Source of the DNA: RYN-230 sp963851025
GTDB taxonomy: Bacteria > Actinomycetota > Actinomycetes > Streptosporangiales > Streptosporangiaceae
Assembly (NCBI GenBank): GCA_963851025.1
Contig: CAWKOA010000005.1
Span: 245,501 to 309,500 of the forward strand
Length of the DNA stretch: 64,000 bases
Direction: 5' to 3'
Of the stretch, positions 1 to 8,400 are shown piece after piece. The notes below the pieces were generated by a model. That model was not told the origin of the DNA. It searched no databases and worked only from the letters and a program-made list of their open reading frames with translations. The first letter of the stretch is position 1, and every line of letters begins with the position of its first letter. A program made the translations under genes and the position numbers.

Positions 1-1
1 G

Positions 2-784
2 TGCTGCGGGATCGCCGGCCTGAAGACCACCTGGGGCCGGATACCCCTCGACGGCGTGTGGCCGCTCGCGCCGAGCATGGACACCGTCGGGCCGATGGCC
101 CGGGACGTGGCGGGCCTGATTGCCGGGATGGAGCTGCTGGAGCCGGGGTTCTCGGTCGCGGCCGAGGTGCCCCGGGTCGTCGGGCGGGTCGTGATCGGGG
201 CCGACCCCACCATCGACCGGGCGGTCGACGCCGCCCTGGCCGCCGCCGGCTGGGAGGTGGTCCAGGTCGGCCTGGACGGGCTCGACCAGGCGACCATCGC
301 CGCCATGACGGTGCTCGACGCGGAGGCGTGGGCGTCCGACGGGGTGCACGCGGACACCGCCCCGGACAAGATCGGCCATGACGTGCTGGCCCGGCTGCGC
401 CAGGCCAGCACCATCACCCCGGCCGCGGTCAGCGCGGCCCGGGAGCACACGACGCAATGGCGCGCGACCCTGTCGTCGCTCTGGGACCGGGTCGAGCTGC
501 TCGCGCTGCCGACGCTGCTCGGGTTCCCGCCGACGCTGGACCACTCCCGGGAGATGCTCCGCATCCGCGGCCTCACCTCCCCCGTCAACCTCGCGGGGGT
601 CCCGGCGCTGGCCCTGCCGGTACCGGCGGGCGGCCCGCTGCCCGCGAGCATCCAGCTGATCGGGCCGGCCGGCGGCGAGGAAATCCTGCTCGCCGCGGGC
701 GCGGTCCTCGAGCAGGCCCTGCTGGATTCGGCCGGCCCGCAGGCGCTGGCCTTATCGGCCCCGGCTCACGCGCTGGATATTTGA
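2..784 (+). CDS. Amidase signature family protein, C-terminal part (cut by window start)
   Basis: The frame is open from the first bases and reads CCGIAGLKTTWGRIPLDG, then PSMDTVGPMARDV, the conserved core downstream of the Ser-cis-Ser-Lys triad in amidase-signature hydrolases. About 260 residues remain. The catalytic Lys and Ser residues would lie upstream of the window, so activity cannot be judged. The C-terminal part keeps the usual SPVNLAGVPALALPV substrate-pocket stretch. Its last 19 bases overlap the end of the convergent MpaB-like gene. The substrate is unknown; this family covers amides, ureas and carbamates. Confidence 0.85.
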   Translation, partial: CCGIAGLKTTWGRIPLDGVWPLAPSMDTVGPMARDVAGLIAGMELLEPGFSVAAEVPRVVGRVVIGADPTIDRAVDAALAAAGWEVVQVGLDGLDQATIAAMTVLDAEAWASDGVHADTAPDKIGHDVLARLRQASTITPAAVSAAREHTTQWRATLSSLWDRVELLALPTLLGFPPTLDHSREMLRIRGLTSPVNLAGVPALALPVPAGGPLPASIQLIGPAGGEEILLAAGAVLEQALLDSAGPQALALSAPAHALDI

Positions 785-1695
785 ACACGGGGCGGCGGGC
801 TGGTCGCCCACCGGATCCCGCGGATGACCGCATGGCCGGCCGGGCGGACCACGGCCCGCTCGGTCAGTGGCAGGTAAGGCAGGTACAGCGGGCGGCGCGC
901 CCAGCCGGGGAGCAGCGAGGTGGCCGCGGCGGCGAGGACCCCGTACGGTGCCCGGGCGACCATCGGCAGCGGCGGGGTGAGCAGCAGGAAGCGGGCCGCC
1001 GCGCGGGCCTCAGCGGTGCCGCGCAGCTCCGCGCGGTACTGGCTGATCCGGTCCGCGAGCTCGGCCTCGGTGCGGGGCGGGTCGGGCACCCCGAGTTCGA
1101 CGGCGATCCGGGCCACGTCGGCCACGTACCCGTCGCGCCCGGCCTGGTCGAGGGGCTCGGCCCCGAACCGGGTGTGCGCGCGCAGGAAGCTGTCCGCCTC
1201 GGCGATGTGGACCCAGGTCAGCAGGTGCGGGTCCGAGGCCGCGTAGGGCCGGCCGTCCGGGGCGGTCCCGGTGACCCGGCGGTGGATGGCCCTGACCCGC
1301 GCGGTCGCCGCCGCCGCGTCGCTGGCCCGGCCGAACGTGGTGACGGCCAGGAAGTAGCTGGTCCGCTGCAGCCGTCCCCACGGGTCGCCCTGGTAACCGG
1401 AATGAGCGTCCACGCCCGCCATGGCCAGCGGGTGCAGGGACTGGAGGAGCAGGGCCCGGATACCGCCCACGAACATCGACGAGTCGCCGTGGACCCGCCG
1501 GATGGGGCTGTCCCCGGGAAACCAGCGGTCGCCTTCGGCCAGGTGGATGACCTGACGGTGGTTCGGCCCCTCGGGACCGGCGACCTTCTCGAAGATCGAC
1601 GCGCCGATGCGGCGCCGGACGGAATCGGCAGCGGCCTGCACTCTGCTCTTCCCAGTTATCACCACGGGGGTCTTCCCAGTAATCGCCACGGGCAT
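766..1695 (-). CDS. MpaB-like oxygenase (DUF2236 family)
   Basis: About 309 residues with the oxygenase-MpaB/rubber-oxygenase catalytic fold: SIFEKVAGPEGPN near the N-terminus, then GDSSMFVGGIRALLLQSLHPLAMAG, HSGYQGDPWGRLQRT and LLTWVHIAEADSFL. The conserved His in LHPLAM and the HIAEADSF stretch are the family hallmarks. Known members bind heme or act as oxygenases on lipids and polyisoprenes. The substrate here is unknown. The ATG at 1695 lies inside a 24-bp tandem repeat, so the N-terminal residues (MPVAITGKTPVVITGKS) are repeat-encoded and the start may be a little further in. The gene stands alone and converges on the amidase. Confidence 0.75.
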   Translation of the reverse strand: MPVAITGKTPVVITGKSRVQAAADSVRRRIGASIFEKVAGPEGPNHRQVIHLAEGDRWFPGDSPIRRVHGDSSMFVGGIRALLLQSLHPLAMAGVDAHSGYQGDPWGRLQRTSYFLAVTTFGRASDAAAATARVRAIHRRVTGTAPDGRPYAASDPHLLTWVHIAEADSFLRAHTRFGAEPLDQAGRDGYVADVARIAVELGVPDPPRTEAELADRISQYRAELRGTAEARAAARFLLLTPPLPMVARAPYGVLAAAATSLLPGWARRPLYLPYLPLTERAVVRPAGHAVIRGIRWATSPPPRVQISSA

Positions 1696-1714
1696 CTTCC
1701 CAGTATCACCACGG
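1648..1714. repeat. 24-bp tandem repeat at the MpaB-like start
   Basis: Three head-to-tail copies of a unit beginning CTTCCCAGT and carrying ATCACCACGG: 1648-1671, 1672-1695 and a partial 1696-1714. Two copies are in frame with the MpaB-like gene and encode a repeated VITGK motif; the third lies just upstream of the chosen ATG. Confidence 0.8.
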
Positions 1715-1887
1715 CGCCACACTGACCCTGCCGCAGGGGAGACCCGCTTGTCTCTTTGTGATACGGGGTTTGTGAACCATTCTTTTGCGAACCCCGGAAC
1801 ATATGTGTTGTCATGGTAGTACAGAGCGTAACTATCCGGAACCGGGGGCCGTCGGGATCGGATAAGCAGCCGGAAGGGGATCCGCAC

Positions 1888-2166
1888 GTGCCTCGGCTCA
1901 CCGCACGCGAAATCAGCCGCATCGAGACGACCTACAGCAGCGACCTCGGCACGTTCGCCTGGTCCTGGGTCGTGCGGGCCGACGGGGAAGTCCAGTACCG
2001 GCTGAGCCATGTCGATGGCCGCCGGGAACGCAACCCCTGGCGGTCCATCTGCCGCTTAACCGCGGTCGAACGCCGGGCCATCGACGCCGACCAGGCCCGC
2101 GCGACCGATTTGCTCATCCGCCTGGCCCGCGAGCGCGGGCACTTTCCGGTCGACAACCGCAGATAA
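1888..2166 (+). CDS. Small conserved hypothetical protein
   Basis: A 92-residue protein beginning VPRLTAREISRIETTYSSDLG. The GTG at 1888 is preceded by GGAAGGGGA (1872-1880), a good ribosome-binding site, so I prefer it to the upstream GTG at 1813. It is polar and basic, with WSWVVRADGEVQYRLSHVDGR in the middle, and has no membrane segment or signal. I recognise no family. It stands alone, divergent from the MpaB-like gene. Confidence 0.5.
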   Translation: MPRLTAREISRIETTYSSDLGTFAWSWVVRADGEVQYRLSHVDGRRERNPWRSICRLTAVERRAIDADQARATDLLIRLARERGHFPVDNRR

Positions 2167-2190
2167 CGAAGACCCGCGGGCGCAAAGCCT

Positions 2191-2240
2191 GTTCTGAATG
2201 GTGTTTCATGAACTATGGTTCATGAAACACTGTTCAGAAC
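2191..2240. promoter_or_regulatory. Probable TetR operator (23-bp inverted repeat)
   Basis: Arms at 2191-2213 and 2218-2240 match with two mismatches around a 4-base spacer TATG. The inner part is TGTTTCATGAAC / GTTCATGAAACA, and each arm contains the smaller palindrome TTCATGAA, which suggests two repressor dimers. The right arm ends immediately before the AGGAGA ribosome-binding site of the ABC ATPase gene (2241-2246), so a bound repressor would sit over the transcription start. The TetR gene that ends this operon is the obvious candidate ligand. Confidence 0.75.
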
Positions 2241-2255
2241 AGGAGACGATGCCTG

Positions 2256-2951
2256 ATGACCGAGGTGGCAGCCCGCGGGCTGACGAAGACCTTCGGGCGG
2301 GTGACCGCGGTACGGGACATGTCCTTCACCGCGCCGGCCGGGACCATCACCGGCTTCCTCGGGCCCAACGGGTCGGGCAAGACGACCACGCTGCGGATGA
2401 CCCTCGGGCTGAGCCGCCCGACCGCGGGTAAGGCGCTGATCGGCGGCGTGCCCTACGGCCAGCTGGCCCATCCGCGCCGCCGGGTCGGGGCGCTGCTCGA
2501 GGCGACCGGCTTCCACCCGGGCCGCCGGGCGCGCGACCACCTGCGGGTCCTGGCCGCGGCCGAGCGGATCCCGGACCGCCGGGTCGACGAGGTCCTCGGC
2601 CAGGTGGACCTGGACGGGGTGGCGGGCCGCCGGGTCCGCGGGTTCTCCCTCGGTATGCGGCAGCGCCTCGGCATCGCCGCGGCCCTGCTCGGCGACCCGG
2701 AGGTGCTCGTTTTCGATGAGCCGGCCAACGGCCTCGACCCGGCGGGCATCGCCTGGCTCCGCGGCCTGCTCCGCCAGCTCGCCGCCGAGGGGCGCACCAT
2801 CGTGCTGGCCAGCCACCTGCTGAGCGAGATCACCCAGACCGTCAACCACGTGCTCATCGTCAGCGCCGGGCAGCTGCGTTTCGCAGGTCCGCTCCGCGAG
2901 ATCGGCGAGACGAACGAGGCCCTCGAATCCGCCTTCCTCAACCTCACCTAG
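2256..2951 (+). CDS. ABC transporter ATP-binding protein (ABC-2/drug export type)
   Basis: A 231-residue ATPase with Walker A GPNGSGKT at residues 36-43, signature SLGMRQR at about 131-137, Walker B LVFDEP at 151-156 and the switch His in LASHLL. It resembles the single-domain ATPases that power ABC-2 exporters (CcmA/DrrA type). The start is ATG 2256, nine bases after AGGAGA. The permease follows eight bases later and a TetR gene after that, so this is an autoregulated exporter operon, probably for a toxic compound. The ligand cannot be told. Confidence 0.9.
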   Translation: MTEVAARGLTKTFGRVTAVRDMSFTAPAGTITGFLGPNGSGKTTTLRMTLGLSRPTAGKALIGGVPYGQLAHPRRRVGALLEATGFHPGRRARDHLRVLAAAERIPDRRVDEVLGQVDLDGVAGRRVRGFSLGMRQRLGIAAALLGDPEVLVFDEPANGLDPAGIAWLRGLLRQLAAEGRTIVLASHLLSEITQTVNHVLIVSAGQLRFAGPLREIGETNEALESAFLNLT

Positions 2952-2959
2952 GAGAACCA

Positions 2960-3700
2960 GTGCCGCGCGCCCTGAGCACAGAATTCCGCAAGCTCGGTAC
3001 CGTCCGCAGCCCGTGGCTGCTGCTCGCGCTGGGACCGCTGATCGTCGTGGCGGGGATCAGCGGCCTGATCGCCTCGGGCGGCAACGTGCACGATCCGGCC
3101 GTGCAGAGCCGGGCCTTGTCCCACGTCGGCCTGGCCGCGATCTTCACCCTGATGTTCGGCATCCTTGCGGTGGCCGGCGAGTACTCCCGCGGCACCATCA
3201 CCGACACGTTCCTGGGCTTCCCCGGCCGCCGCAGCGTGATCGTGGCCAAGCTGGCAGCCTACGGCGCGGTCGGGGCGGCCGCCGGGCTGGTGTCCGCGGG
3301 CGTCGCGCTGGGGGTCACCGCGGCCTGGTGGTCGGCCAAGGGCGGCACGTTCCACCTGTCCGCCGCGGGCACCTGGCGCACCCTCGGCGGGGGCGTGGCC
3401 GCCAACGTGGCCTTCGCCGCGATCGGGGTCGGCGTCGGTGCCCTCGTCCGCAACCTGGTGGCCGCCGTGGCCGCCGCCCTGGCCTGGATCGCCGTCGTGG
3501 AGGGGATCGCGGGCCAGCTGACCGGGCCGGGGCTGGCCCGCTGGCTGCCCTTCTCGGCGAGTGAGGCCCTGGACCGGGCCAGCCTGACCTCGGCCACCGG
3601 GCTGCTGCCGCAGTGGGGCGGCGGGCTGGTGCTGCTCGGCTACGCGGCCGCGTTCACGGCCGCCGCGCTGGTCACTACACTCAGGCGCGATGTCACCTAG
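2960..3700 (+). CDS. ABC-2 type transporter permease
   Basis: A 246-residue membrane protein with about six hydrophobic segments: WLLLALGPLIVVAGISGLI, IFTLMFGILAVAGEYSRGT, AVGAAAGLVSAGVALGV, VAANVAFAAIGVGVGALV, VAAVAAALAWIAVVEG and GGLVLLGYAAAFTAAALV. The EYSRGTITDTFL stretch after segment 2 is typical of ABC-2 permeases. It is the membrane partner of the preceding ATPase; its 3' end overlaps the TetR gene by 11 bases. Confidence 0.88.
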   Translation: MPRALSTEFRKLGTVRSPWLLLALGPLIVVAGISGLIASGGNVHDPAVQSRALSHVGLAAIFTLMFGILAVAGEYSRGTITDTFLGFPGRRSVIVAKLAAYGAVGAAAGLVSAGVALGVTAAWWSAKGGTFHLSAAGTWRTLGGGVAANVAFAAIGVGVGALVRNLVAAVAAALAWIAVVEGIAGQLTGPGLARWLPFSASEALDRASLTSATGLLPQWGGGLVLLGYAAAFTAAALVTTLRRDVT

Positions 3701-4439
3701 GAAGCCTGCCGTGCTCCGCGACCGCGACGGAGAGAACCTCCGCGAGCACCTGATCTCCACGGCCGCCCGGCTGATCGACGAGCGCGGCAGCGCCGGCCTG
3801 GCCGTGCGCGACATCGCCCGGGAAGCCCAGGTGTCCGACGGCGCGCTGTACAACTACTTCGAGGACAAGGAAGACCTGCTGGCCCAGGCCCTGCTGGCCC
3901 ACGTCGGCCAGGTGATGAACGACGCGCGCCAGATGATCCCCGGGGCCGGTACCGCCACCGTCGCGGAGAACCTCACGCTGTTCATCGACCGGGGCATGGA
4001 GACGCTGTACCGGGTGGTCCCCGCGTTCGCGGGGCTGATGTCCCAGCCCAACGTGCTGCGCCGGTTCCACGAGATGGTCGGCGGGGACCAGGCCTTCGCC
4101 GCGCCCGCCGGTGAGCAGGACCAGGCCGGGGACGGCGGCGGCCCGGAAGGGCCCGCCGCGGCGGCGGAGGCGGACAGCGGGTCACGCGAGCCCCGCAGCC
4201 TCCCCGAGATCCTGCTCCACTACCTGCGGGCCGAGCAGGGGCTCGGCCGGATCGACCCGGACGCCGACCTCGACGCCGCCACCTCGCTGATCGTCGGCGC
4301 GATCCACGGCCAGGTGCTGCCCCGGGTCCTGTTCGCGCCGCCCGGCGCCCGGCCCGAAACCCCGCCCGGGCTGGCGGCGCAGCTGGCCAGCACCGCCCTG
4401 CGCGGGCTGGCCCCCCGGGAGCACCGCCGCCCTACCTGA
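3690..4439 (+). CDS. TetR/AcrR family regulator of the upstream exporter
   Basis: 249 residues. An N-terminal helix-turn-helix reads AARLIDERGSAGLAVRDIAREAQVSDGALYNYFEDKEDLL, which is characteristic of TetR. The C-terminal ligand domain carries an unusual Gly/Ala/acidic insert at about residues 132-168 (AAPAGEQDQAGDGGG...). It is translationally coupled to the permease by an 11-base overlap. It most likely binds the inverted repeat at 2191-2240 and releases it when the exported compound is present. It converges with the methyltransferase with an 8-base overlap. Confidence 0.88.
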   Translation: MSPRKPAVLRDRDGENLREHLISTAARLIDERGSAGLAVRDIAREAQVSDGALYNYFEDKEDLLAQALLAHVGQVMNDARQMIPGAGTATVAENLTLFIDRGMETLYRVVPAFAGLMSQPNVLRRFHEMVGGDQAFAAPAGEQDQAGDGGGPEGPAAAAEADSGSREPRSLPEILLHYLRAEQGLGRIDPDADLDAATSLIVGAIHGQVLPRVLFAPPGARPETPPGLAAQLASTALRGLAPREHRRPT

Positions 4440-5235
4440 ACGCGACCGCCTTGAAGAACGTGTAGCAGAACGTCCCGTCCGGGCCGGCCGACCGGCGCAG
4501 GTCACCGAGGGCCGCCGCCCACTCCGCCGGGTCCATCAGCCCCTGGCCGACCGCCTGCCCGCCGACGCCCTCGACCATGGCGGTGAACGTCCTGCGGGTG
4601 AAGCCCTCGGCCAGGGCGGGCCGGCTCGCGTCCACGTAGACCATCCGCGGTGACACCCCGACCTCGCGGCCGCCCGCCCGGACCAGCAGCGGGTACAGCC
4701 GGCGGCCGATCAGCGCATCCCCGCCCCCGCGGCGCTGCAGGTCGATCAGGCACTGGATGGCGCGGCGGGCCCGGTCGCTGTCGGGATGGAAGTAAGCCGA
4801 GCCGTGGTCACCCTCGATGACGGTGAGCGAGCCGCCGGGCCGCAGCACCCTCATCACCCCGGCCAGGGCCGCGTCCGGGTCGCGCAGGTGCTCCAGCACG
4901 AAGCACACGAAGGCATGGTCGAAAGCGCCCGCCCGGTAGGGCAGCCGGTAGAGATCCGCCTGCCCGAAGGTCACGTTGGCCAGGCCCGCCGCCCGGGTCC
5001 GGGCCCGGGCCTGCGCCAGCGAGGCCGCCGAGATGTCGACCGAGGTGAACGAGGCCCCCGGGCTGTGGCCGGCCAGGATGACGGTCTGCGCACCCACCCC
5101 GCAGCCGGCTTCGAGCACCCGGCTGCCGGGTGGGTACCGGGTGTCGGCGTGCAGCAGCCCGGTCAGCGTGGTGGCCTGATCGTGCAGCCGGGTTTCCTCA
5201 TCGGCCGAGTACCCGTGAACGTAGCCGGTTTCCAT
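4432..5235 (-). CDS. SAM-dependent class I methyltransferase
   Basis: 267 residues. SAM motif I is VLEAGCGVGAQT (about 40-51), followed by FTSVDIS (motif II), GQADLYRLPYRAGAFDHAFVCFVLEHL (motifs III/IV) and RVLRPGGSLTVIEGDHGS. This is a UbiE/methyltransf_11-like fold acting on small molecules. It begins at ATG 5235. No neighbouring gene identifies the acceptor. It lies downstream of a strong hairpin that should isolate it from the wall-hydrolase gene. Confidence 0.85.
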   Translation of the reverse strand: METGYVHGYSADEETRLHDQATTLTGLLHADTRYPPGSRVLEAGCGVGAQTVILAGHSPGASFTSVDISAASLAQARARTRAAGLANVTFGQADLYRLPYRAGAFDHAFVCFVLEHLRDPDAALAGVMRVLRPGGSLTVIEGDHGSAYFHPDSDRARRAIQCLIDLQRRGGGDALIGRRLYPLLVRAGGREVGVSPRMVYVDASRPALAEGFTRRTFTAMVEGVGGQAVGQGLMDPAEWAAALGDLRRSAGPDGTFCYTFFKAVAFR

Positions 5236-5268
5236 GGCGCCTCACCCCGGCGCCGATCTTATGCGTCC

Positions 5269-5309
5269 GGGCCCGGCGGGTTCCGGGGCCACCGGAACCC
5301 GCCGGGCCC
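5269..5309 (-). terminator. Strong GC hairpin, probable terminator of the wall-hydrolase gene
   Basis: A perfect 18-bp stem (GGGCCCGGCGGGTTCCGG at 5269-5286 pairing with 5292-5309) with a 5-base loop. It lies just past the stop of the leftward LysM/lysozyme-like gene and before the next leftward gene. It has no U-tract, as is common for actinobacterial terminators. Confidence 0.7.
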
Positions 5310-5333
5310 GGTCCGGGGGCCCGTGCGGTTAGC

Positions 5334-6447
5334 TCAGATCCCGCAGGCCGAGGCCACGGCCTGGGCGGCGGCCTCGCGGTTACCGGCCGCGGGGATGCCG
5401 GCCCGCTCGAAATCGGTCACGTAGATATCGGCCGCCGCGGCCGGGGAGGATGCGGCGTTGAGCGCCGGGATGTACTGCGACCAGATCTGGTTGAAGGTCA
5501 GGATCGCCGCCAGCTGGGTCTGCAGGTCCGCTGCGGGGTTGCCGGTCACGTACCCGCCGGGCAGCGGCGTCCAGCCGATCAGCCCGCCGCCGCCGTCACC
5601 GACCGACTCCGGGTTGCCGCCGGACTCCTGCCAGATGTTCCCGGCGATGCCGGCCGCCGCGTTCCCGGTGTACCCGTGCGAGGTCAGGAAGCCCACGATC
5701 GCCGCGTAGTTGGCGGGGACCATCCCGCCCGGCGAGCCCGAGCACGACACGCCGCGGCCGGTGGACGCGCTGGTGTCCGACGCGCTCGTGCCCGAGGCGT
5801 TGCTGCCCTGGGAACTGGCGCCCGGGGAGCTGGCCGGGGCCGTGCTCGCCGGGACAGTGCTAGCCGGGACAGTGCTGGCCGCTGGCGGGCTGCCCTGCGG
5901 CTGGCTGTCCGCCGTGCTGGCGGCCGCAGTCCTGGCGTGCCGGCCCTGGTAGGTCCCGTTGCGGACCGAGGCCGGCGGGTCGGCGGGGGCGCGGAACACC
6001 TGCCCGGTGTAGATCAGGTTCGGGTCACTGATCTTGCCCTGGTTGATGTGGTAGAGCCACTGCCAGTCGCTGGCGTGGCCGTAGAACCGCTGCGCGATCC
6101 CGCTCAGCGTGTCCCCGGTACGGACCGTGTAGGTCCGCGTCGCCTGGCGGCCGGGGTGCGTGGCCGCGTCCCCGTGGTCCCGGGGAAGTCAAGTGGTCCC
6201 GGGAAGTCAAGTGGGCCCGGGTGACCTGGTGCCCGTGGAGGGCCGGGGCGGCGGGGCCGGCCGCGGCCGCGGGCGCCGCGGTGGAGGCGAACGCGGTCTG
6301 CGGTGCGGCCGCCAGCGCGCCCACCACCGCCACGGCCGGCGCGGCCTTGCCGGCCGCCTGGGCCACCTTCTGGGTCTGCGAGGGCGCGGTGTGCCGCCCG
6401 GTCCTGCGGAACTTCCTGCTCTTGCTGCGCGACTTTCCTGCTTTCAA
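5334..6447 (-). pseudogene. LysM / phage-lysozyme-like cell-wall hydrolase, one frameshift
   Basis: Reconstructed in order. A basic N-terminus and secretion signal (KAAPAVAVVGALAAAPQTAFAS). A LysM domain (RTYTVRTGDTLSGIAQRFYG ... WQWLYHINQ). A Ser/Thr/Ala linker. A C-terminal domain with AAGIAGNIWQESGGNPESVG and a GLIGWTPLPGG stretch, like phage tail lysozymes, with the Glu of QESG as the likely catalytic acid. The two halves are in different frames. The break maps to 6178-6186, where one of two copies of an 18-bp segment has an extra G (TCCCGGGGAAG versus TCCCGGGAAG). Removing it restores a single secreted peptidoglycan hydrolase of about 370 residues. Confidence 0.75.
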
Positions 6448-6602
6448 GAACCCGCCTTACGCCGATCCCGCGCCCGGCTACGCGGCCACTCGCACGCCTC
6501 TCACCAGGCCTGACATTCGCTCACCGGGCAGCATGGCAGCACAAGAGTCTCGTTGTGTATCAATCCGGACAAAAAGTAGATATGAGCTATGACACCGCTG
6601 TT

Positions 6603-7154
6603 TCAGGCACGATCGGGGAGCAATCGCTCAGCCCGGCTCAGCGTCTCCCGCAGGTTGGCCTCGGTGGTCAGGTCCAGGGCCGCGGGGAGGGTAAGCCAGC
6701 GCAGCGGCGCGTCCGGCTGCTCCGGCACGGCCGCGTCCGGGGTCCGGGTGGCCAGGAAGAAGCGCACGTCGGCGTGCTCGTGCGCGGGATCCGTCCGGGA
6801 CGCGGGCACGGAGACGATCACTACGTGCCGCAGCCGGGGGTCCGGCCAGGGGACCAGATCGGCCAGGCCGGTCTCCTCGGCCGCCTCGCGCTCGGCGATG
6901 CCGAGCGGATCGCTCTCCCCCGGGTCACCGTGCCCGCCGACCTGCAGCCAGGCCTGCTGGCGCGGGTGCCAGCGCAGCAGCACCCGGCCACTGTCCGGCG
7001 CGACGATCAGCGCGGACCCGGTGACGTGCATCGGCAGCGACCGCGGGTACGGGTCCGGCGTGCTTTCGGTGAGGGCCCGCACCCGCGCGACGTCCGCGGC
7101 CTCGGTCTCGCCCTCGGGCTGGTACTGGCGGAGCAGGTCCCGGATCGAAGTCAC
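6603..7154 (-). CDS. NUDIX hydrolase
   Basis: 183 residues. The NUDIX box is GDPGESDPLGIAEREAAEETGL, matching G-x5-E-x7-REUxEExGU, preceded by QAWLQVGGH. NUDIX enzymes hydrolyse nucleoside diphosphates linked to another moiety, using Mg2+ bound by the box glutamates. The substrate is not deducible. It starts at ATG 7154 and is leftward, separated from the SsuD-like gene upstream by a hairpin. Confidence 0.88.
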   Translation of the reverse strand: MTSIRDLLRQYQPEGETEAADVARVRALTESTPDPYPRSLPMHVTGSALIVAPDSGRVLLRWHPRQQAWLQVGGHGDPGESDPLGIAEREAAEETGLADLVPWPDPRLRHVVIVSVPASRTDPAHEHADVRFFLATRTPDAAVPEQPDAPLRWLTLPAALDLTTEANLRETLSRAERLLPDRA

Positions 7155-7175
7155 CGGCGCAACTTACCCCAGGAC

Positions 7176-7216
7176 GGCCGGCCTCACCCGGACGCCACGT
7201 CCGGGTGAGGCCGGCC
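7176..7216 (-). terminator. GC hairpin, probable terminator of the SsuD-like gene
   Basis: A perfect 18-bp stem (GGCCGGCCTCACCCGGAC at 7176-7193 with 7199-7216) and a 5-base loop. It sits 14 bases past the SsuD-like stop codon on the leftward strand and before the NUDIX start. There is no T-run. Confidence 0.7.
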
Positions 7217-7229
7217 CGGGTCAGGGGGA

Positions 7230-8363
7230 CTAGTTGTCGTCGTGCGGGGAGGTCATGAGGCCCCGGTGCCGCAGCACCGGAATCAGGCCCTCGCCGACCT
7301 GGTAGGCCTCTTCCAGGTGCGGGTAGCCGGACAGGATGAACTCGTCGATGCCGAGCGCGTAGTACTCGGCGATCCGCTCCGCCACCTCGTCGTGGCTGCC
7401 GACCAGCGCGGTGCCCGCGCCGCCGCGGACCAGGCCCACGCCGGCCCACAGGTTCGGCGACACCTCCAGGGCGTCGGTCCGCCCGCCGTGCAGCGCGGCC
7501 ATCCGGCGCTGGCCCTCGGACTGCGAGGCGCGCTGGATGGCCTGCGCCCGCTCGATCGCGGCCGGGTCCAGGCCGTCCAGCAGCCGCTGGGCCTGGGCCC
7601 ACGCCTCGTCCGCGGTGTCCCGGGTGATCACGTGCAGGCGGATCCCGAAGCGCAGCTCCCGGCCGGCGGCCTTGGCGCGGGTCCGCACCGCGTCCAGTTT
7701 TTCCGCCACGGCTTGTGGTGGCTCACCCCAGGTCAGGTACACGTCGGCGTACCTGGCCGCGACGTCCAGCGCCGGGGCGGATGACCCGCCCAGGTAGATC
7801 TCGGGCCAGACCCGGGCCGGGATGATCTGCCCGCGGCGCACGTCGTAGTGCCGGCCGGTGAACGTGACCGGGTCGCCGCGCCACAGTTCGCGGACGATGT
7901 GCAGGAACTCGCCGGCCCGCTCGTACCGGGCTTCCTTGCCCAGGTGGTCGCCGAACCGCTGCTGCTCCACGTCGTCGCCGCCGGTGACCACGTTGAGCAG
8001 CAGCCGGCCGCCGGAGATGCGCTGGTAGGTCGCGGCCATGTGGGCCGCCAGCGTGGGTGACATGAGCCCGGGCCGGAACGCGACCAGGAACCTGAACCGG
8101 TCGGTGACCTGGGTCAGCCCGGCGGTCATGATCCACGCGTCCTCGCACCAGGAGCTGGTCGGGGTCAGCGCGCCGGTGAAGCCGAGCTGCTCCGCGGACC
8201 GGGCGATCTGGCCGATGTAGCCGATGTCCGGCGGCCGCTCCGTGCCGTCCCCCGCGCTGTCCGCGGCGGCCCGGCTCCCGGCCGCGCCGACCGCGTTGCC
8301 GAGGCTCAGGTCGGTGCGCGAGTCACCGTTGGTGGGCAGGAACCAGTGCAGGACTACTCCCAT
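7230..8363 (-). CDS. ssuD: Alkanesulfonate monooxygenase-like FMNH2-dependent enzyme (SsuD/LLM class)
   Basis: 377 residues in the bacterial luciferase fold. MGVVLHWFLPTNGDSRT at the start, AARSAEQLGFTGALTPTSSWCEDAW, RFLVAFRPGLMSPTLAAHMAATYQRISGGRLLLNVVTGGD and RYERAGEFLHIVRELWRG are all typical of SsuD. SsuD cleaves alkanesulfonates to sulfite and aldehyde with reduced FMN. The divergent LysR gene fits a sulfur-limitation (CysB/Cbl-like) regulator. No SsuABC transporter is next to it, so another sulfonate-type or non-sulfonate substrate is possible. Confidence 0.85.
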   Translation of the reverse strand: MGVVLHWFLPTNGDSRTDLSLGNAVGAAGSRAAADSAGDGTERPPDIGYIGQIARSAEQLGFTGALTPTSSWCEDAWIMTAGLTQVTDRFRFLVAFRPGLMSPTLAAHMAATYQRISGGRLLLNVVTGGDDVEQQRFGDHLGKEARYERAGEFLHIVRELWRGDPVTFTGRHYDVRRGQIIPARVWPEIYLGGSSAPALDVAARYADVYLTWGEPPQAVAEKLDAVRTRAKAAGRELRFGIRLHVITRDTADEAWAQAQRLLDGLDPAAIERAQAIQRASQSEGQRRMAALHGGRTDALEVSPNLWAGVGLVRGGAGTALVGSHDEVAERIAEYYALGIDEFILSGYPHLEEAYQVGEGLIPVLRHRGLMTSPHDDN

Positions 8364-8400
8364 GTCGCCGCGTCCACTTCTCCATGCCTCCGAGCTTTCA

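Noticed and set aside
5269..5309. GC hairpins at 5269 and 7176 as regulatory operators
   Set aside because: Both lie just after stop codons and ahead of a same-strand gene, where a terminator is the simpler reading.
6448..6602. Possible c-di-AMP (ydaO-type) riboswitch before the LysM gene
   Set aside because: The gene class often has one in actinobacteria, but I could not match the conserved core here by eye. A covariance-model search would decide.
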